64,000 bases of DNA from Sulfobacillus thermosulfidooxidans DSM 9293 (GCF_900176145.1 NZ_FWWY01000001.1:1163819-1227818); one strand, 5' to 3'; shown: positions 9,006-18,941, counted from the stretch's first letter. Program-made: numbers and translations. Notes: generated by a model from the letters alone, not told the origin.

Positions 9006-9037
9006 CTCGGCTCCTCATTATAAGATGAAGAGCCGAG
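9006..9037. terminator. Bidirectional hairpin terminator
   Basis: CTCGGCTCCTCAT pairs with ATGAAGAGCCGAG across a six-base loop (13 positions, one mismatch). It separates the plus-strand small secreted gene from the convergent 3' end of the beta-propeller gene and could serve both. Confidence 0.7.
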
Positions 9038-9061
9038 CTCGACGGCGAGACGAACGAAGGC

Positions 9062-12000
9062 TTATCCGGTAATTTCGTTAAGCGGTAAAGCGAGCACCCA
9101 ACCCCAGGCATTACCAATGTACACGGTTTGGCCTTCAATGGTCGGATTATTGTTCAAGAAGTCACCGCCAATCACGGTCGTGTGTTGAATACGACCGGTG
9201 CGGGGATTAAGGCTAAAGATATCGGGGCCTCCTGCGACAATTAAATGACGAGATACCACAGCCCCAGGAGCTGAAATGTCCTGTCCAATGCGTGTATTCC
9301 ACAAAATATGGCCATTTACGGCATTGAGTGCGATTTCACTGTGAGTGAGAGGATTGCCGAAAAAGACCGAATCGGTTTGGGGATCAAAAACCGGTGTCGA
9401 TCCCCCAAATCCATCGGGTACTGAGCCGGTGCCAAGCGTTTGGCTCCATACCACGTGACCCGTTAAGGGATTCACGGCAAATGCTTCTAGGGTCGCCTGG
9501 TTACCTTGGGGATTCACCAGAACATCGGAGATCACCAAGTGATCCACCGCGTCATAGACGGGAGTCGCAAAAGCAAAACCTGAATACTGCAAGGGGGTTG
9601 AGGAAAACGTCTGTTTCCAGAGAATTTGTGCGGTGTCGAGGTTAATTCCGTACAACACATCAGGAGTCGATGTGCCGACCACCATGATAGGACCTTGTGG
9701 TGTCAATGCTAAGGTTGCAGAATCTTGGGTATTGAATCCAGTTAAGTGGAGCACCGGATTTCCGCTACTATCGACAAAGGGTTTCACTGGCGTGCCATTT
9801 TGTGCGTTAATGGCCCACACATTGCCCGATCCATCCACCCAATACAGAGTTCCTTGATAATATAACGGAGTCATGGCATCGGTGCCGCGCGTATAGAAGG
9901 TCCACATTTCCCGGCCGGTTTTGGGATTTAAGGCGTGGATGTTTTGAAAACTTGCCCCAATATGCACGGCCGGACTATTTTTGGCAAAATCCTGGACCGC
10001 AGCAAAATTAAACCAGGGATCGCCAGAACTTTCGATAACGGCATTGGGGATTGGCATTAATCGTGTCAAAACGCCAAATGAGTTGACCGGTGGTGGCATT
10101 GAGCGCATTGACCGAATAGCGGCTACTGCCTGCGTATACAATGCCCTGAGCGGGACTAACTCCACTGCCGACGCCAAAAGCGAGCGATGTCATTTCTGAT
10201 GCGACTTGTGGTCCGAAAATAGCGGTGTCTCGGGGAGGACTATTGAGGGGTAAAGCGTCATTGAGCGGTGTCGCCCATTTTACGCCACTTGGACCTATGG
10301 ATGAATATCCCTCATGATCCGTTCCGCCCGCATAATATTCCCAGACTGAGGGGAAATTGGCAGCCTGATTAGGCGTGGGCAAAGCGAGTGGGTTGTCATA
10401 ACGTGCCGCTTTGTCAGGGACAGAGAGGTTGCTCGGAAAATTATTCGGAATGGCGGGAACGCCCCCTCGGTGGGTCATAATATAATGGGCGGGGGCGGCA
10501 AAAATCCATCCGGAAATGGAGCCAATATACAATTCATTGTCGACGATGACAGGGCTTGATATGCCCCAGACGCCAAAGAAGTAGCCATGGCTAGAGAACT
10601 TGTTAACAATCGCCCCTGTTTTCGGATTGAGCGTGTAAATATGCTGCCCTTCAGCAAATAGGACGCGGTGGTTATAATAAACGCCACCCGCCCGCGGTTC
10701 ATTGACTTCACCACTTTGGGCGATAGACGTCTCCCAGCGGAGGCGCCCTGTTTTTTCGTTGTAAGACTGGTAGGTTTCATTGAGCAAATCGCCGACATAA
10801 AGGTTTCCCCCATGCACCATGGGCACACTCCCTTTAAAGGCGACAGGTTTTGCTACGAGTCCATTCCCGCCCAAGTGGCTCCACAGAAGTTGCCCGGTGT
10901 TGGCGTTCAAGGCAAAAATATCCAAGTTTAAAATGGGATGGCTGGTGGTGCCACCAGCGGCGACATCATTGACTAAGGCATCAGTTAATACGATGCCCCG
11001 TTTGGGATCGACAACAGGAGGAACATCTCCTAGTCCGGTATTAATCGAGTTCGGGACTTGATATTCCCAAGCCAAGTGGGGATCTTGAGGATTTGTTTCA
11101 TCGACGGCCATTAAATAATTCGGATCTTGGGTTCCGTAGATCATCAAGAACTGGCCTTTATAAGGCCCTTGAGTCGGAATATACCAATTACCAGAAGACA
11201 TGCTGCTAAAGCCCGGGTTGCTAAAAGCCGATAATAATTGACCATTTTGGGCATTCACCGCATATAAATGGCCATCTCCCGTATTGAAAAAGACGACACC
11301 GTTATGGTAGACGGGCGTGGGCATGGCTTCACCGGCCGTATCAAAACGCCACAGGACTTTTCCTGTGAGACCGTCGATGGCATAGACCGCCGAGAAGTTA
11401 GCTCCCCGTACGGTAGGTCCAGGGGGATTGCCATTGTTGGCAAAATCTACGGCATGTTGCAGGGTAAAACCCACATCCCCCGCACCGACAAATAATATGG
11501 GTCGGCCATTGATGGAGGTAGCGATGGCATCCCCCATATCCGAATTGACACTCTGGGTTCGCCAAATCGGCACACCAGTTAACGCGTTCACAGCAAATAT
11601 TTGGTTATTACTTTCCTCGATATAAACAATTCCGTCCACCAAACTGACTCCCGTGACATTGCCTAACCACTGAGCCGCTTCGGCACCCCAGGCTTGTCCC
11701 CCGTCTTGAGGATAGCGGTCAAAAGCACGGCCAAGGCGCAAAAACTCGTCGCCCGTGAGTGGTGCGACCCAGAATCCTCCATGCGCTAAAATCGACGGCA
11801 GATGAGATCCTGCTGGACCTTGAAATACGGGATCGTGCTGTTGATTGGCTTGCAGCTGGTTCCATGAGGTGGGAAAGAGTGTCTGCATATGCTGGGGCGC
11901 TCGGCCAAAATGTTTGGGTTTGTGTGCTAATTGCAGTTCTGTTGGTGTCTGAAAAATACTGGGACCCAACGATGCGGTATTGGAAGACTGGGCCTGGACC

Positions 12001-12068
12001 GAAGGCGGGACGGCCAAGGTCAGAAGACTAGATATAGCCACAAGGGCTATATACTTTTTGACTGACAT
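9062..12068 (-). pseudogene. Large secreted PQQ-type beta-propeller protein, frameshifted (possible tetrathionate hydrolase or quinoprotein relative)
   Basis: Start ATG 12068 follows GGAG by eight bases; an in-frame TTG further upstream lacks one. Residues 1-26 are a signal peptide ending in VQA. Many WD-like PQQ repeats follow (for example IFAVNALTGVPIWR, VYAIDGLTGKVLWRFD, LYAVNAQNGQL, IHALNPKTGREMWTF). The frame breaks at GGGG 10046-10049. Removing one base joins WRFDTINANP to NAVIESSGDPWF and gives about 1001 residues, roughly two propellers. Such proteins occur as quinoprotein dehydrogenases and as the tetrathionate hydrolase of acidophiles. Which of these applies is inference, since no decisive active-site residue was assigned. 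The break may be a sequencing error, a real mutation or a slippage site. Confidence 0.75.
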
Positions 12069-12540
12069 GCCGATTTCTCCAATCAAAATGTATTTACCAG
12101 CACTAAGTTGTGTGGTCCCGCTTTATTCCACAATAAAAAAGAATAATCCTTCTGGTTATTTAGTATATTTGGAGTTTTCATAGAAAAATCGTTCGACCTC
12201 TTTTGCTCACACGGCAGAAAATAAGACAGATCATGTCAAAATAGAGCCGTTCCTATCGAAGTATGGGACGGTCCATGAATATCTACACCATGAATATCTA
12301 CAATAGACGGAAGAATCGTGGCATACCATCAATCAAGCGGGTAGTTTTTGATGAGAGAAAGTGCCTAATAAGACATCTCCCCATAACGACCAGGGATTTG
12401 AGGAAATGACAGAAGCAAGAGGCCTCATGTTCGTGGTAAATTTCCACAGCATCTTAATAACATAACTATATAGTGATATGATAATGGAAAGAGAAGATGT
12501 TACCTGAGGAGGGTTACCGATACGACTAGGACTAGGCGAT
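12069..12540. other. Intergenic region with a 15-bp tandem duplication
   Basis: This region holds the promoter of the beta-propeller gene on the minus strand and of the unknown plus-strand gene. It is AT-rich near 12110-12180. Apart from the tandem repeat at 12273-12302 no clear operator was seen. Confidence 0.4.
12273..12302. repeat. Two tandem copies of a 15-bp unit
   Basis: CCATGAATATCTACA occurs twice without a spacer (12273-12287 and 12288-12302). It lies about 205 bases upstream of the beta-propeller start. It could be a duplicated regulator site or simple slippage. Confidence 0.85.
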
Positions 12541-13449
12541 ATGGGGTTTCTCAGCTCTTTAGTGCATGATGAGATTCCGAACGAGAAAATGGATGGGATA
12601 ACGCAAACCCACTTTCCCGATGCTTCGAACTTGACACGGGTATATGAATTACAGGTAAATGCGTTATGCGCAAAAAAGTTTACGGCGAAACTGTATGCTC
12701 TGGCACATCCATGGGTAGAGCAATCTTTTATTCGCGAAATCCGTGTCAAGCGACTCATCGGTCTTTCGACGATGGTCAAAAATTTGCCACTCCCATATAA
12801 AGGGGTGCTGGCTCACGCCTATGACAATTTTCCTTCGACGAACCTTCTCAATACCCCCGCGTTCTTTTTGGTGCTGGTCCGGTTCATATCGCCGGTAAAC
12901 CCAGGCGTCTTATCCACCATTGATCAGTCGGTACAAACCTTGGTCAAAGAGACGTGCCATGTCCAGGATTTTTACCGGGGTTTGTTTACGACCATTCACG
13001 CCGGGATTGATGCTCTGAGCCAGGGCGACGGGATCATATCCGAAGGCGTTGACGACGGTCATGATATTGATGGGGACGAACGAGTAACGGTTTTAAATCA
13101 CGTGTTGGTGGCCGATAAAGACACCACGGTATTTGATCAACTCGTGGGTCAATTACTCAAGGTGGCTCAAGTAACCTTTCAGCCCTCTTCGTCCTCTTTT
13201 CAGGATGGGCTGCCTGGGGGACCGGATAACGCATTTTATCGCAAGGCCCTCTCTACGGAGATTCTTCGCGCCCTAACCCCCATAGATGGCGTGAGAGCCT
13301 ACTTAATGCATGGAGTGTGGCACTCTGAGTGGGATCACGAAAATTCTCATGCGGATCCGAGATTTTTGGAAGCGGCGAAGGCGTTGGCCCCTTATGTGAT
13401 AGAAGGACCGGTTGAGCCGTTTTATCGAGAGGTTTGGCAGATACCTTAA
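12541..13449 (+). CDS. Protein of unknown function, upstream of arsenate reductase
   Basis: The product has up to 302 residues and appears soluble, with no signal peptide. I do not recognise the family. Visible features are a central acidic stretch (GVDDGHDIDGDERV, about residues 176-189) and a C-terminal His/Asp/Glu cluster (HGVWHSEWDHENSHADPRF, about 258-276) that could bind metal. The start is uncertain; GGACTAGG just before ATG 12541 is a mediocre ribosome site. The arsC gene follows 38 bases downstream on the same strand, so cotranscription is likely, which suggests, without proof, a metal or oxyanion stress role. Confidence 0.6.
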   Translation: MGFLSSLVHDEIPNEKMDGITQTHFPDASNLTRVYELQVNALCAKKFTAKLYALAHPWVEQSFIREIRVKRLIGLSTMVKNLPLPYKGVLAHAYDNFPSTNLLNTPAFFLVLVRFISPVNPGVLSTIDQSVQTLVKETCHVQDFYRGLFTTIHAGIDALSQGDGIISEGVDDGHDIDGDERVTVLNHVLVADKDTTVFDQLVGQLLKVAQVTFQPSSSSFQDGLPGGPDNAFYRKALSTEILRALTPIDGVRAYLMHGVWHSEWDHENSHADPRFLEAAKALAPYVIEGPVEPFYREVWQIP

Positions 13450-13487
13450 GGGAGTATATTTGACGAGAGTGAAGGAGCGAAGCAAAC

Positions 13488-13916
13488 GTGTTCATCTACT
13501 TTTTGTGTACCGGCAATTCCTGTCGTTCCCAGATTGCGGAGGGATTTGCGCGGCTGATGGCCAAAGACGGGGTTCGGGTTGAAAGCGCTGGGATCGAGGC
13601 CCATGGTTTAAATCCTCGTGCCGTTCAGGTGATGAAAGAAGTCGGCATCGATATCTCGACGCACCACTCCAAATTGATTGATAACGAGTTATTGCACCAA
13701 GCGGATTTTGCGATTACTTTATGTGGGGATGCCAGGGATCGTTGTCCGATCACTCCCCCAGAGGTGACACGGCTTCACTGGGGTTTTGAGGATCCCGCCC
13801 GAGCTGAAGGCTCTGAAGAGGAAATTATGGCGGTGTTTCGCCGGGTGCGGGATGGAATTCGTGATCAGGTCAAAGCGTTTTTAGCGGAGCAAAACCTGTT
13901 GCGTGAGGATCTTTGA
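13488..13916 (+). CDS. arsC: Arsenate reductase, thioredoxin-coupled low-molecular-weight phosphatase type
   Basis: The product has 142 residues, starting at GTG 13488 with GGAG ten bases upstream. The phosphatase-like loop CTGNSCRS gives Cys7-x5-Arg13. Cys79 and Cys86 in [10 protein letters not shown] match the second and third redox cysteines of the thioredoxin-coupled ArsC family, and a downstream DPA motif (EDPARAEG) supplies the conserved Asp. The enzyme reduces arsenate to arsenite in the cytoplasm. No arsenite exporter is adjacent. A MerR gene and metal ATPases lie several kb away. Confidence 0.92.
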   Translation: MFIYFLCTGNSCRSQIAEGFARLMAKDGVRVESAGIEAHGLNPRAVQVMKEVGIDISTHHSKLIDNELLHQADFAITLCGDARDRCPITPPEVTRLHWGFEDPARAEGSEEEIMAVFRRVRDGIRDQVKAFLAEQNLLREDL

Positions 13917-13919
13917 TAC

Positions 13920-15476
13920 CTAGTTGTGAGGATCTTGAGGAAGCATATCCAGTTTGGCGGCGAGATTCTGTTTATGAATTTTGCCAGCGCTCGTTAAGGG
14001 CATTTCTTTAATGTAAAAAATATGGTCAGGAATCCAAAACTTGGGGATTCGTCCGGCATTGACCTGATGGGCCAGGTAATCGAGGATCATATCGGGATCA
14101 ATGGCTTGGCGGGTTTGAATAACGGCCACGGGCCGCTCTCCCCACTTGGGATCGGGTGCCGTTAAGATGGCCACCTGGTCAATGCCGTCAATTTCGGAGA
14201 GGATGGTTTCAAGGACATTGACGGCGATCCATTCTCCTCCGCTTTTGATGGCGTCTTTTAAGCGGTCCACAATGGCTAACGTACCATCTGGGTATAAAAT
14301 CCCGAGATCGCCACTGGCGAAATATCCGTCCCGAAAGGCTTGTTTTGAGGCTTGGGGATCGCCTACATATTCTGTGGGAAGCCATGGGCTTTTTATCCAA
14401 ATTTCTCCAATGTTGAGGCCATTGGCGTCCAGGATTTGACCTTGGTCATCGTGAAGGGAGATTTCGACCATGGGCAGCGGCATGACACGGCCACTTAGGA
14501 TTTTTTCACGTTCGGGGGAGGATAGTACCGAGTGGGGAGGAATGGATGAGATGGCCGAAGCTAGTTGATCGGTCCCACCATAAATGACGGAAATTTCCAC
14601 ATGGAAATGGGATGCCTTTTTGGCTAAGCCATAGGTTAATGCGCTGCCCCCGGTCAAGACTTTTAAGGGATCATCCAAGGGACCGGATAAGACCTCTAAG
14701 AGTCTATAAAGCTGAGTGGGAACCATATTGGCCCAAGTCACATGGTGTTGAGCGATTAACTCGACTTGGTCTCTTGGGCTCAGTTTCGGTGATAACACCA
14801 ACGATGCGCCAATATACGGTGCAATAAAGGGAATTCCCCAACCGTGAATGTGAAAAAAAGGGATGAGGGGTAATAAGGTTTCATCGGGTCCTAACCGGGC
14901 GGGGGTATCTTGTAACGCGAGATGGTGAACGATTTGCCATGAACTTAACAAGAGATCCCGGTGACGGTACAGGACACCATGGGGCCTTCCGGTTGTGCCC
15001 GTCGTAAATCCTATAGAAAACGGATCGGTCTCGTGGATCGTTACACGCGGAAAATGCGGCTTCCCGTGCCGTATTAAGCCATCATATTGGGTAGGCATGG
15101 CAATTTGCTGGGGAATTAAGCTTTTTAAGGTGTCGGCTAATGATAAAAATTCAGCTCCGACAAAGAGCCAGGTATCCCGAGCTTGCCGGATGGTGTATTC
15201 GAGGTCATTTAAGGATAACCGGAAATTTAAGGGGTGCATAATGGCGCCCACAAAGGCGAGCGCATAATGAAGTTCAAGAAAATTTTGCGAGTTGGCATCT
15301 AAAATGCCCACCACTGTTCCCTGGTCGATACCCATTTCCTGCAAACTGTTTGCTAGCTTTAATACGCGTTCTAAGAGATTGGCGTAGCTCGTGAATTGAT
15401 TCTCATACCAAATGCCTTGCTGAGGATATTTGTGACTGGCTTCTAAGAGGACTTGAGAAATGACTAATTGATCCAT
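13920..15476 (-). CDS. AMP-forming fatty acyl-CoA ligase
   Basis: The start ATG 15476 (MDQLVISQVLLEASHKYP) is chosen because AAAGGGAT precedes it and the N-terminal residues upstream do not look like protein. The product has 518 residues. ANL-superfamily motifs are present in order: P-loop (TTGTTGRPHGVLYRH), PFFHIHGWG, YGGTDQL, the hinge (SGDLGILYPDG) and the C-terminal KSGGEWI and SAGKIHK with the catalytic Lys. It activates a carboxylic acid, probably a medium or long-chain fatty acid, to its CoA thioester. It is convergent with arsC, with only three bases between the stop codons. Chain-length specificity cannot be read from the sequence. Confidence 0.9.
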   Translation of the reverse strand: MDQLVISQVLLEASHKYPQQGIWYENQFTSYANLLERVLKLANSLQEMGIDQGTVVGILDANSQNFLELHYALAFVGAIMHPLNFRLSLNDLEYTIRQARDTWLFVGAEFLSLADTLKSLIPQQIAMPTQYDGLIRHGKPHFPRVTIHETDPFSIGFTTGTTGRPHGVLYRHRDLLLSSWQIVHHLALQDTPARLGPDETLLPLIPFFHIHGWGIPFIAPYIGASLVLSPKLSPRDQVELIAQHHVTWANMVPTQLYRLLEVLSGPLDDPLKVLTGGSALTYGLAKKASHFHVEISVIYGGTDQLASAISSIPPHSVLSSPEREKILSGRVMPLPMVEISLHDDQGQILDANGLNIGEIWIKSPWLPTEYVGDPQASKQAFRDGYFASGDLGILYPDGTLAIVDRLKDAIKSGGEWIAVNVLETILSEIDGIDQVAILTAPDPKWGERPVAVIQTRQAIDPDMILDYLAHQVNAGRIPKFWIPDHIFYIKEMPLTSAGKIHKQNLAAKLDMLPQDPHN

Positions 15477-16028
15477 AGTTGGCTCATCCCTTTCGCTCCC
15501 TGCCACTGGGATATGCATCTGTTGAGCTTGATGCCTTGTGGTTCTTGAATTTTTTAATGTGAATGGTGCTACATTATTACGGTGAAGCACAGTGACAGAT
15601 ATACACTCAGGGATAGCCATTCATGTCATGCGGAACTGCCACGATAAAGGAATTATTATCCATGATATCATAAGCTGTGATTCTGAAACTATCGATCTAT
15701 TCAATACGCGGAAAAAGATCGGTAGCCCAATATGTCATCGCGATAAGGTTTTTGATGAATTTGAAGAAGGAGGTCATGACTCATCATCAGATGACCATAC
15801 GAAGAGTGCATGAGGACCATAATTCGTAGTGCCGCAATAAGCCATGTCAGTGGCAAGCGAGATTTGCCGGGCTCGCCCTATTGCGAATCCGGCGAAAGGC
15901 TGTCTCCATTTGAGAAGCTTTACCTTCCGGTTTGCTGGCGTCTATAGTCTCATGGATTGGTTATAGGAAAAAGCTATGGGCATTCTAGGCCGCACCTTAA
16001 TATCTTACGGGATATTATTTGACGTATT
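15477..16028. other. Intergenic region, no supported gene
   Basis: No frame here combines a ribosome site and protein-like sequence. AAGGAGG at about 15767-15773 is followed after only two bases by ATG of a 17-codon frame, which is too close and too short to call. The region holds the promoter of the acyl-CoA ligase (minus strand). Confidence 0.35.
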
Positions 16029-16667
16029 TTACGCGAGCCGACTTGTCCGCGGCATGCGTAATAGACCCATTTGGTGACCGAGACGAGCGCAATCATGCCG
16101 GTTCGAAGCATTTAATTTGTGTAAGAGATGTTCCACATGTCGCTTGACGGTATGGACAGAAATTTGTAATGCGTCCGCGATTTGAGCATTGGAATAATTT
16201 TGATCGAGCAGCCATAACACCTCGCGTTCCCGCGGTGTTAAGCCGGGCGGATTTGTTTCTGCTTGGGACAGATTCCCTTTCATAATGCCCTGCCAAAATG
16301 ATTGACTAATCAAGACGCATTGAGACGATACGACCGTACGGATTAAGTCCACTAACTGATCGCAGCATTGGGTTTTATCGAGTAGCATATCAATGCCTAA
16401 TTTCATGACCGGACCCGTTAAATGAAACGTCATGGGGGACAAAAACACGGCCGATTTCACTGCGGGATTGATACTTTTCCATGTGTTCAGGGTATGTTGG
16501 ATATGAAGAAGATTATCCGACTCTATCAGCACGGCGTGAACCGTTGAGTGATTCGTCGTTTCGTCCAGCATAACGACCTCGGTATCGGCTTCCCTTTCTA
16601 ATACCGCGCGAATGCCGGCTGCAAAAATAGGAGAATGGCTAACAATTCCGATTGTCATGACATTCAC
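16029..16667 (-). CDS. LuxR/NarL-type regulator with a degenerate receiver domain
   Basis: The product has 212 residues, starting at GTG 16667, eight bases after GGAGG. The C-terminal helix-turn-helix is typical (LTPREREVLWLL ... NAQIADALQISVHTVKRHVEHLL). The N-terminal 120 residues follow the receiver fold, but the acidic pair is replaced (VSHSPIF) and the phosphoacceptor position reads LIESDN. Only the Lys (LLDKTQ) is kept. It is therefore probably not phosphorylated in the usual way. No kinase is adjacent, so its trigger and targets are unknown. The IS256 element lies about 155 bases upstream of its start. Confidence 0.8.
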   Translation of the reverse strand: MNVMTIGIVSHSPIFAAGIRAVLEREADTEVVMLDETTNHSTVHAVLIESDNLLHIQHTLNTWKSINPAVKSAVFLSPMTFHLTGPVMKLGIDMLLDKTQCCDQLVDLIRTVVSSQCVLISQSFWQGIMKGNLSQAETNPPGLTPREREVLWLLDQNYSNAQIADALQISVHTVKRHVEHLLHKLNASNRHDCARLGHQMGLLRMPRTSRLA

Positions 16668-16821
16668 GGACGAGGCCTCCTTTTTTCATAGATTTCGAAA
16701 AATTATGTGGATATTTTTCCCTTTTTAGCATACAACCTCGAACTTCGTGATCCGTCTCAGCTTTGTCTCAGTTATTAATGGTCCATTTTATACCAAAACC
16801 TGGAGGAGGTCAAGTCCTAAT

Positions 16822-18182
16822 TTGTGTGTAAAAGCGTTCCCTTGGTTGGCGAGTCGTTAGGCGACAACCGCTGGTCCCGCATGAGGCGGCCCATCCGCCG
16901 CCGCTTGAGATCGTTTCGCTTGCCAGTAAGGCTCGAGATTCAGATACCGCTTACCAGTGGTCCACACCTCATGCTGCTCGAGCAACAGCGCGCCCACCAG
17001 GCGGATCGCCGACTCCCGGTTCGGAAAAATCCGAATCACCCGTTCTCGGCGCCGGATCTCGGCATTGAGCCGCTCGACGCCATTCGTGGTGCGTAATCGC
17101 TGGCGCAGCGACTCGGGGAGTTGCAACACCGCCAGCGCGTCCTCGAGCCCGTTCTCCAGAATCGCCACGGCGCGGGGAGCCCGCTCGGCAAAGTCCTCGA
17201 GCAGTTTGGTCCACAAGGTGTCGACGGTGGCCCGGTCGGGGGCTTCGAAGAGTGCGCGGAGACGACCGTGCAGCTCCTCCTGCACCGCTTTGGGCGCGGC
17301 ATCGAGGATATTCCGCGTGAGGTGCGTTTGGCAGCGCTGCCAACTCGCCCCTTGGAATTGCTGTTCGATAGCCTGCCGCAGCCCGCGGTGGTCATCCGAC
17401 ACCACCAGGTCGACGCCCGTTAAGCCCCGATCCTTGAGGTCGGTAAACACGGCCGTCCACGTCTGCTTCGATTCGCTATCCCCGATCCAAAACCCGAGAA
17501 TTTCTCGGTACCCCGCCGCATTAATGCCGGTCACCACACACCCGCTCCGGGGCCGCACGGCCCCGTTCTCACGGATTTTCAAGACCAAGGCATCCACAAT
17601 CAGGAACGGGTACTGCGTCTCCGCGAGGGATCGGGTTCGCCATTGCTGGACGGCCGCCTCTAAGCCTTTCGCCAGGTCCGACACCGTAGACTTCGAAAAT
17701 TCGGTGCCACAGAGCTCTTCGGTCACGCGCCGGATTTTGCGGGTTGACACCCCATTCACCACCATTTCCATCAGAGTGAGGACGAGAGCTTTTTCATGCC
17801 GCTGGTACCGCTCAAAGAGTGTGGGACTGAACTCCCCGTCCCGCGTCCGCGGGACCTCCAGCGTCAACGTGCCGACGCGCGTCGTGAGTTGCCGGCTCCG
17901 TGAGCCGTTGCGATATCCGCGCCGGTCTTCGGTCCGCTCGTACCGGTCGGCTTGAAGATGTTCCGTCACTTCGGCTTCTAACACCTGATTTAAGACCTGT
18001 TGCAACAAAAGCGCGAAGGCCTGATCCTTTTGTCCGACTAGGGACTTGGATTGTTTGATCATCCAGTGTAATCTGATAATGAGCCATTGCGTGATCCTCC
18101 TAAGATTTGTGAGTTGTGTCGCTTTCAAATCTACCAAGGAAACGCAATGGCTTTGAAATTTTTAAGCCCCTTTTACACACAA
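16822..18182 (-). mobile_element. IS256-family insertion sequence
   Basis: The ends carry the inverted repeat TTGTGTGTAAAAG (16822-16834; complement at 18170-18182). Related inner segments follow on both sides (GCGTTCCCTTGGTTG at the left, GCGTTTCCTTGGTAG at the right). The element is 1361 bp and more GC-rich than its surroundings. No matching 8-9 bp flanking duplication is visible, so one end may have been rearranged or the insertion is old. Confidence 0.8.
16857..18087 (-). pseudogene. IS256-family transposase with an N-terminal frameshift
   Basis: ATG 18087 with AGGAGG upstream begins MAHYQITLDDQTIQ, the expected N-terminus. The remainder (SLVGQKDQAFALLLQQVLNQ onward) continues in another frame. 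Removing one base near 18041-18047 restores about 409 residues. The body has the Mutator/IS256 features: YERTEDRRGYRNGSR, VPRTRDGEF, catalytic Asp in LIVDALVLK, VVSDDHRGL, and the Cys/His segment WQRCQTHLTRNIL. A TTG or internal ATG could still start the longer frame, so activity is not excluded. Confidence 0.75.
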
Positions 18183-18264
18183 TATCGGACTCTACTCCTG
18201 GAGGATGGCAGAGAATAAATAAATTTATAGACTTTTTTGCTGTCGGATCATGGCAACAAAAATA

Positions 18265-18293
18265 AACTGGCCCAATAATCGGTTAGGCCAGTT
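18265..18293 (-). terminator. Intrinsic terminator of the ArsR-family gene
   Basis: On the minus strand ACTGGCC pairs with GGCCAGT over a 15-base loop and is followed by TTTATTTTTG. It lies about 30 bases past the ArsR-family stop codon. Confidence 0.75.
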
Positions 18294-18322
18294 ATTCCTG
18301 GGCTATGCGCTATGTTGGTGAT

Positions 18323-18691
18323 TTATGACGGAGTGTTTTGTTCAGACCTATTTTTGGGCCGAACGACACTACAAGAAGCAACGCCGGCAATATGGTCTTG
18401 CAAGACGGCACTGCCCAAATCTAATAAGGTGATAACCCGTTCGTCGCTAATTCGGTAATAGACGAATCGCCCTTGTGACTGGGCTTGAACCAAGCCGCAA
18501 CTCTTTAGACAGGCCAGGTGGTTTGATAAATGGCCCTGACCGATATCCAGACGTTTGACGAGCTCACCGACATTTAACGACCCCTCTTCGCGCAGACTCT
18601 CTAAAATCCGGAGGCGAATGGGATGGCTCAGGGCTTGCCAAAATGAAGCCAACAAATCTTCGTGTTGGGTCTGACTTGTCGTGAAAAACAT
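18323..18691 (-). CDS. ArsR/SmtB-family metal sensor of the CmtR type
   Basis: The product has 122 residues, starting at ATG 18691 with GAGGAG upstream. The winged-helix core is clear (ALSHPIRLRILESL, LNVGELVKRLDIGQGHLSNHLACLKSCGLV, GRFVYYRI). Cys61 and Cys65 form a CxxxC in the recognition helix region and Cys107 lies in the C-terminal tail. This matches the spacing of the Cd/Pb sensor CmtR (Cys57, Cys61, Cys102). The family represses its target when metal-free and releases DNA on metal binding. It is monocistronic with its own terminator; the gene it controls is not obvious, but the metal ATPase region begins 4 kb further on. Confidence 0.85.
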   Translation of the reverse strand: MFFTTSQTQHEDLLASFWQALSHPIRLRILESLREEGSLNVGELVKRLDIGQGHLSNHLACLKSCGLVQAQSQGRFVYYRISDERVITLLDLGSAVLQDHIAGVASCSVVRPKNRSEQNTPS

Positions 18692-18941
18692 GCGGCTCTC
18701 CTCTTTTTGTCACCGAATAAATTCATTCTATTAAAATTGTACAGAGTTCAAACGTTTCGCTCAACTAATCAATAGACCTATTTTATGGCGATTACCACGC
18801 CTTACACCTATGCATTCACACAAAAAACTCACCTATTAGGTGCTATGGAAAGCATGAAGACGGTATTTGGTGGTGAATAGCCTCGCCAAATACCGTTAAC
18901 AGCATAGAAATAATGAGTGGTTGTGTTGATACTTTAGGGGA

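Noticed and set aside
15592-15813. 73-codon frame on the plus strand
   Set aside because: It overlaps the leader of the acyl-CoA ligase gene, has no ribosome site and does not look like a conserved protein.
15767-15826. Strong AAGGAGG followed by ATG and a 17-codon frame
   Set aside because: The spacing of two bases is too short for initiation and the peptide is too short to support.
16957-17955. 332-codon frame on the plus strand within the IS256 element
   Set aside because: It is a GC-rich shadow of the transposase gene; its Arg/Ser-rich translation has no protein character.
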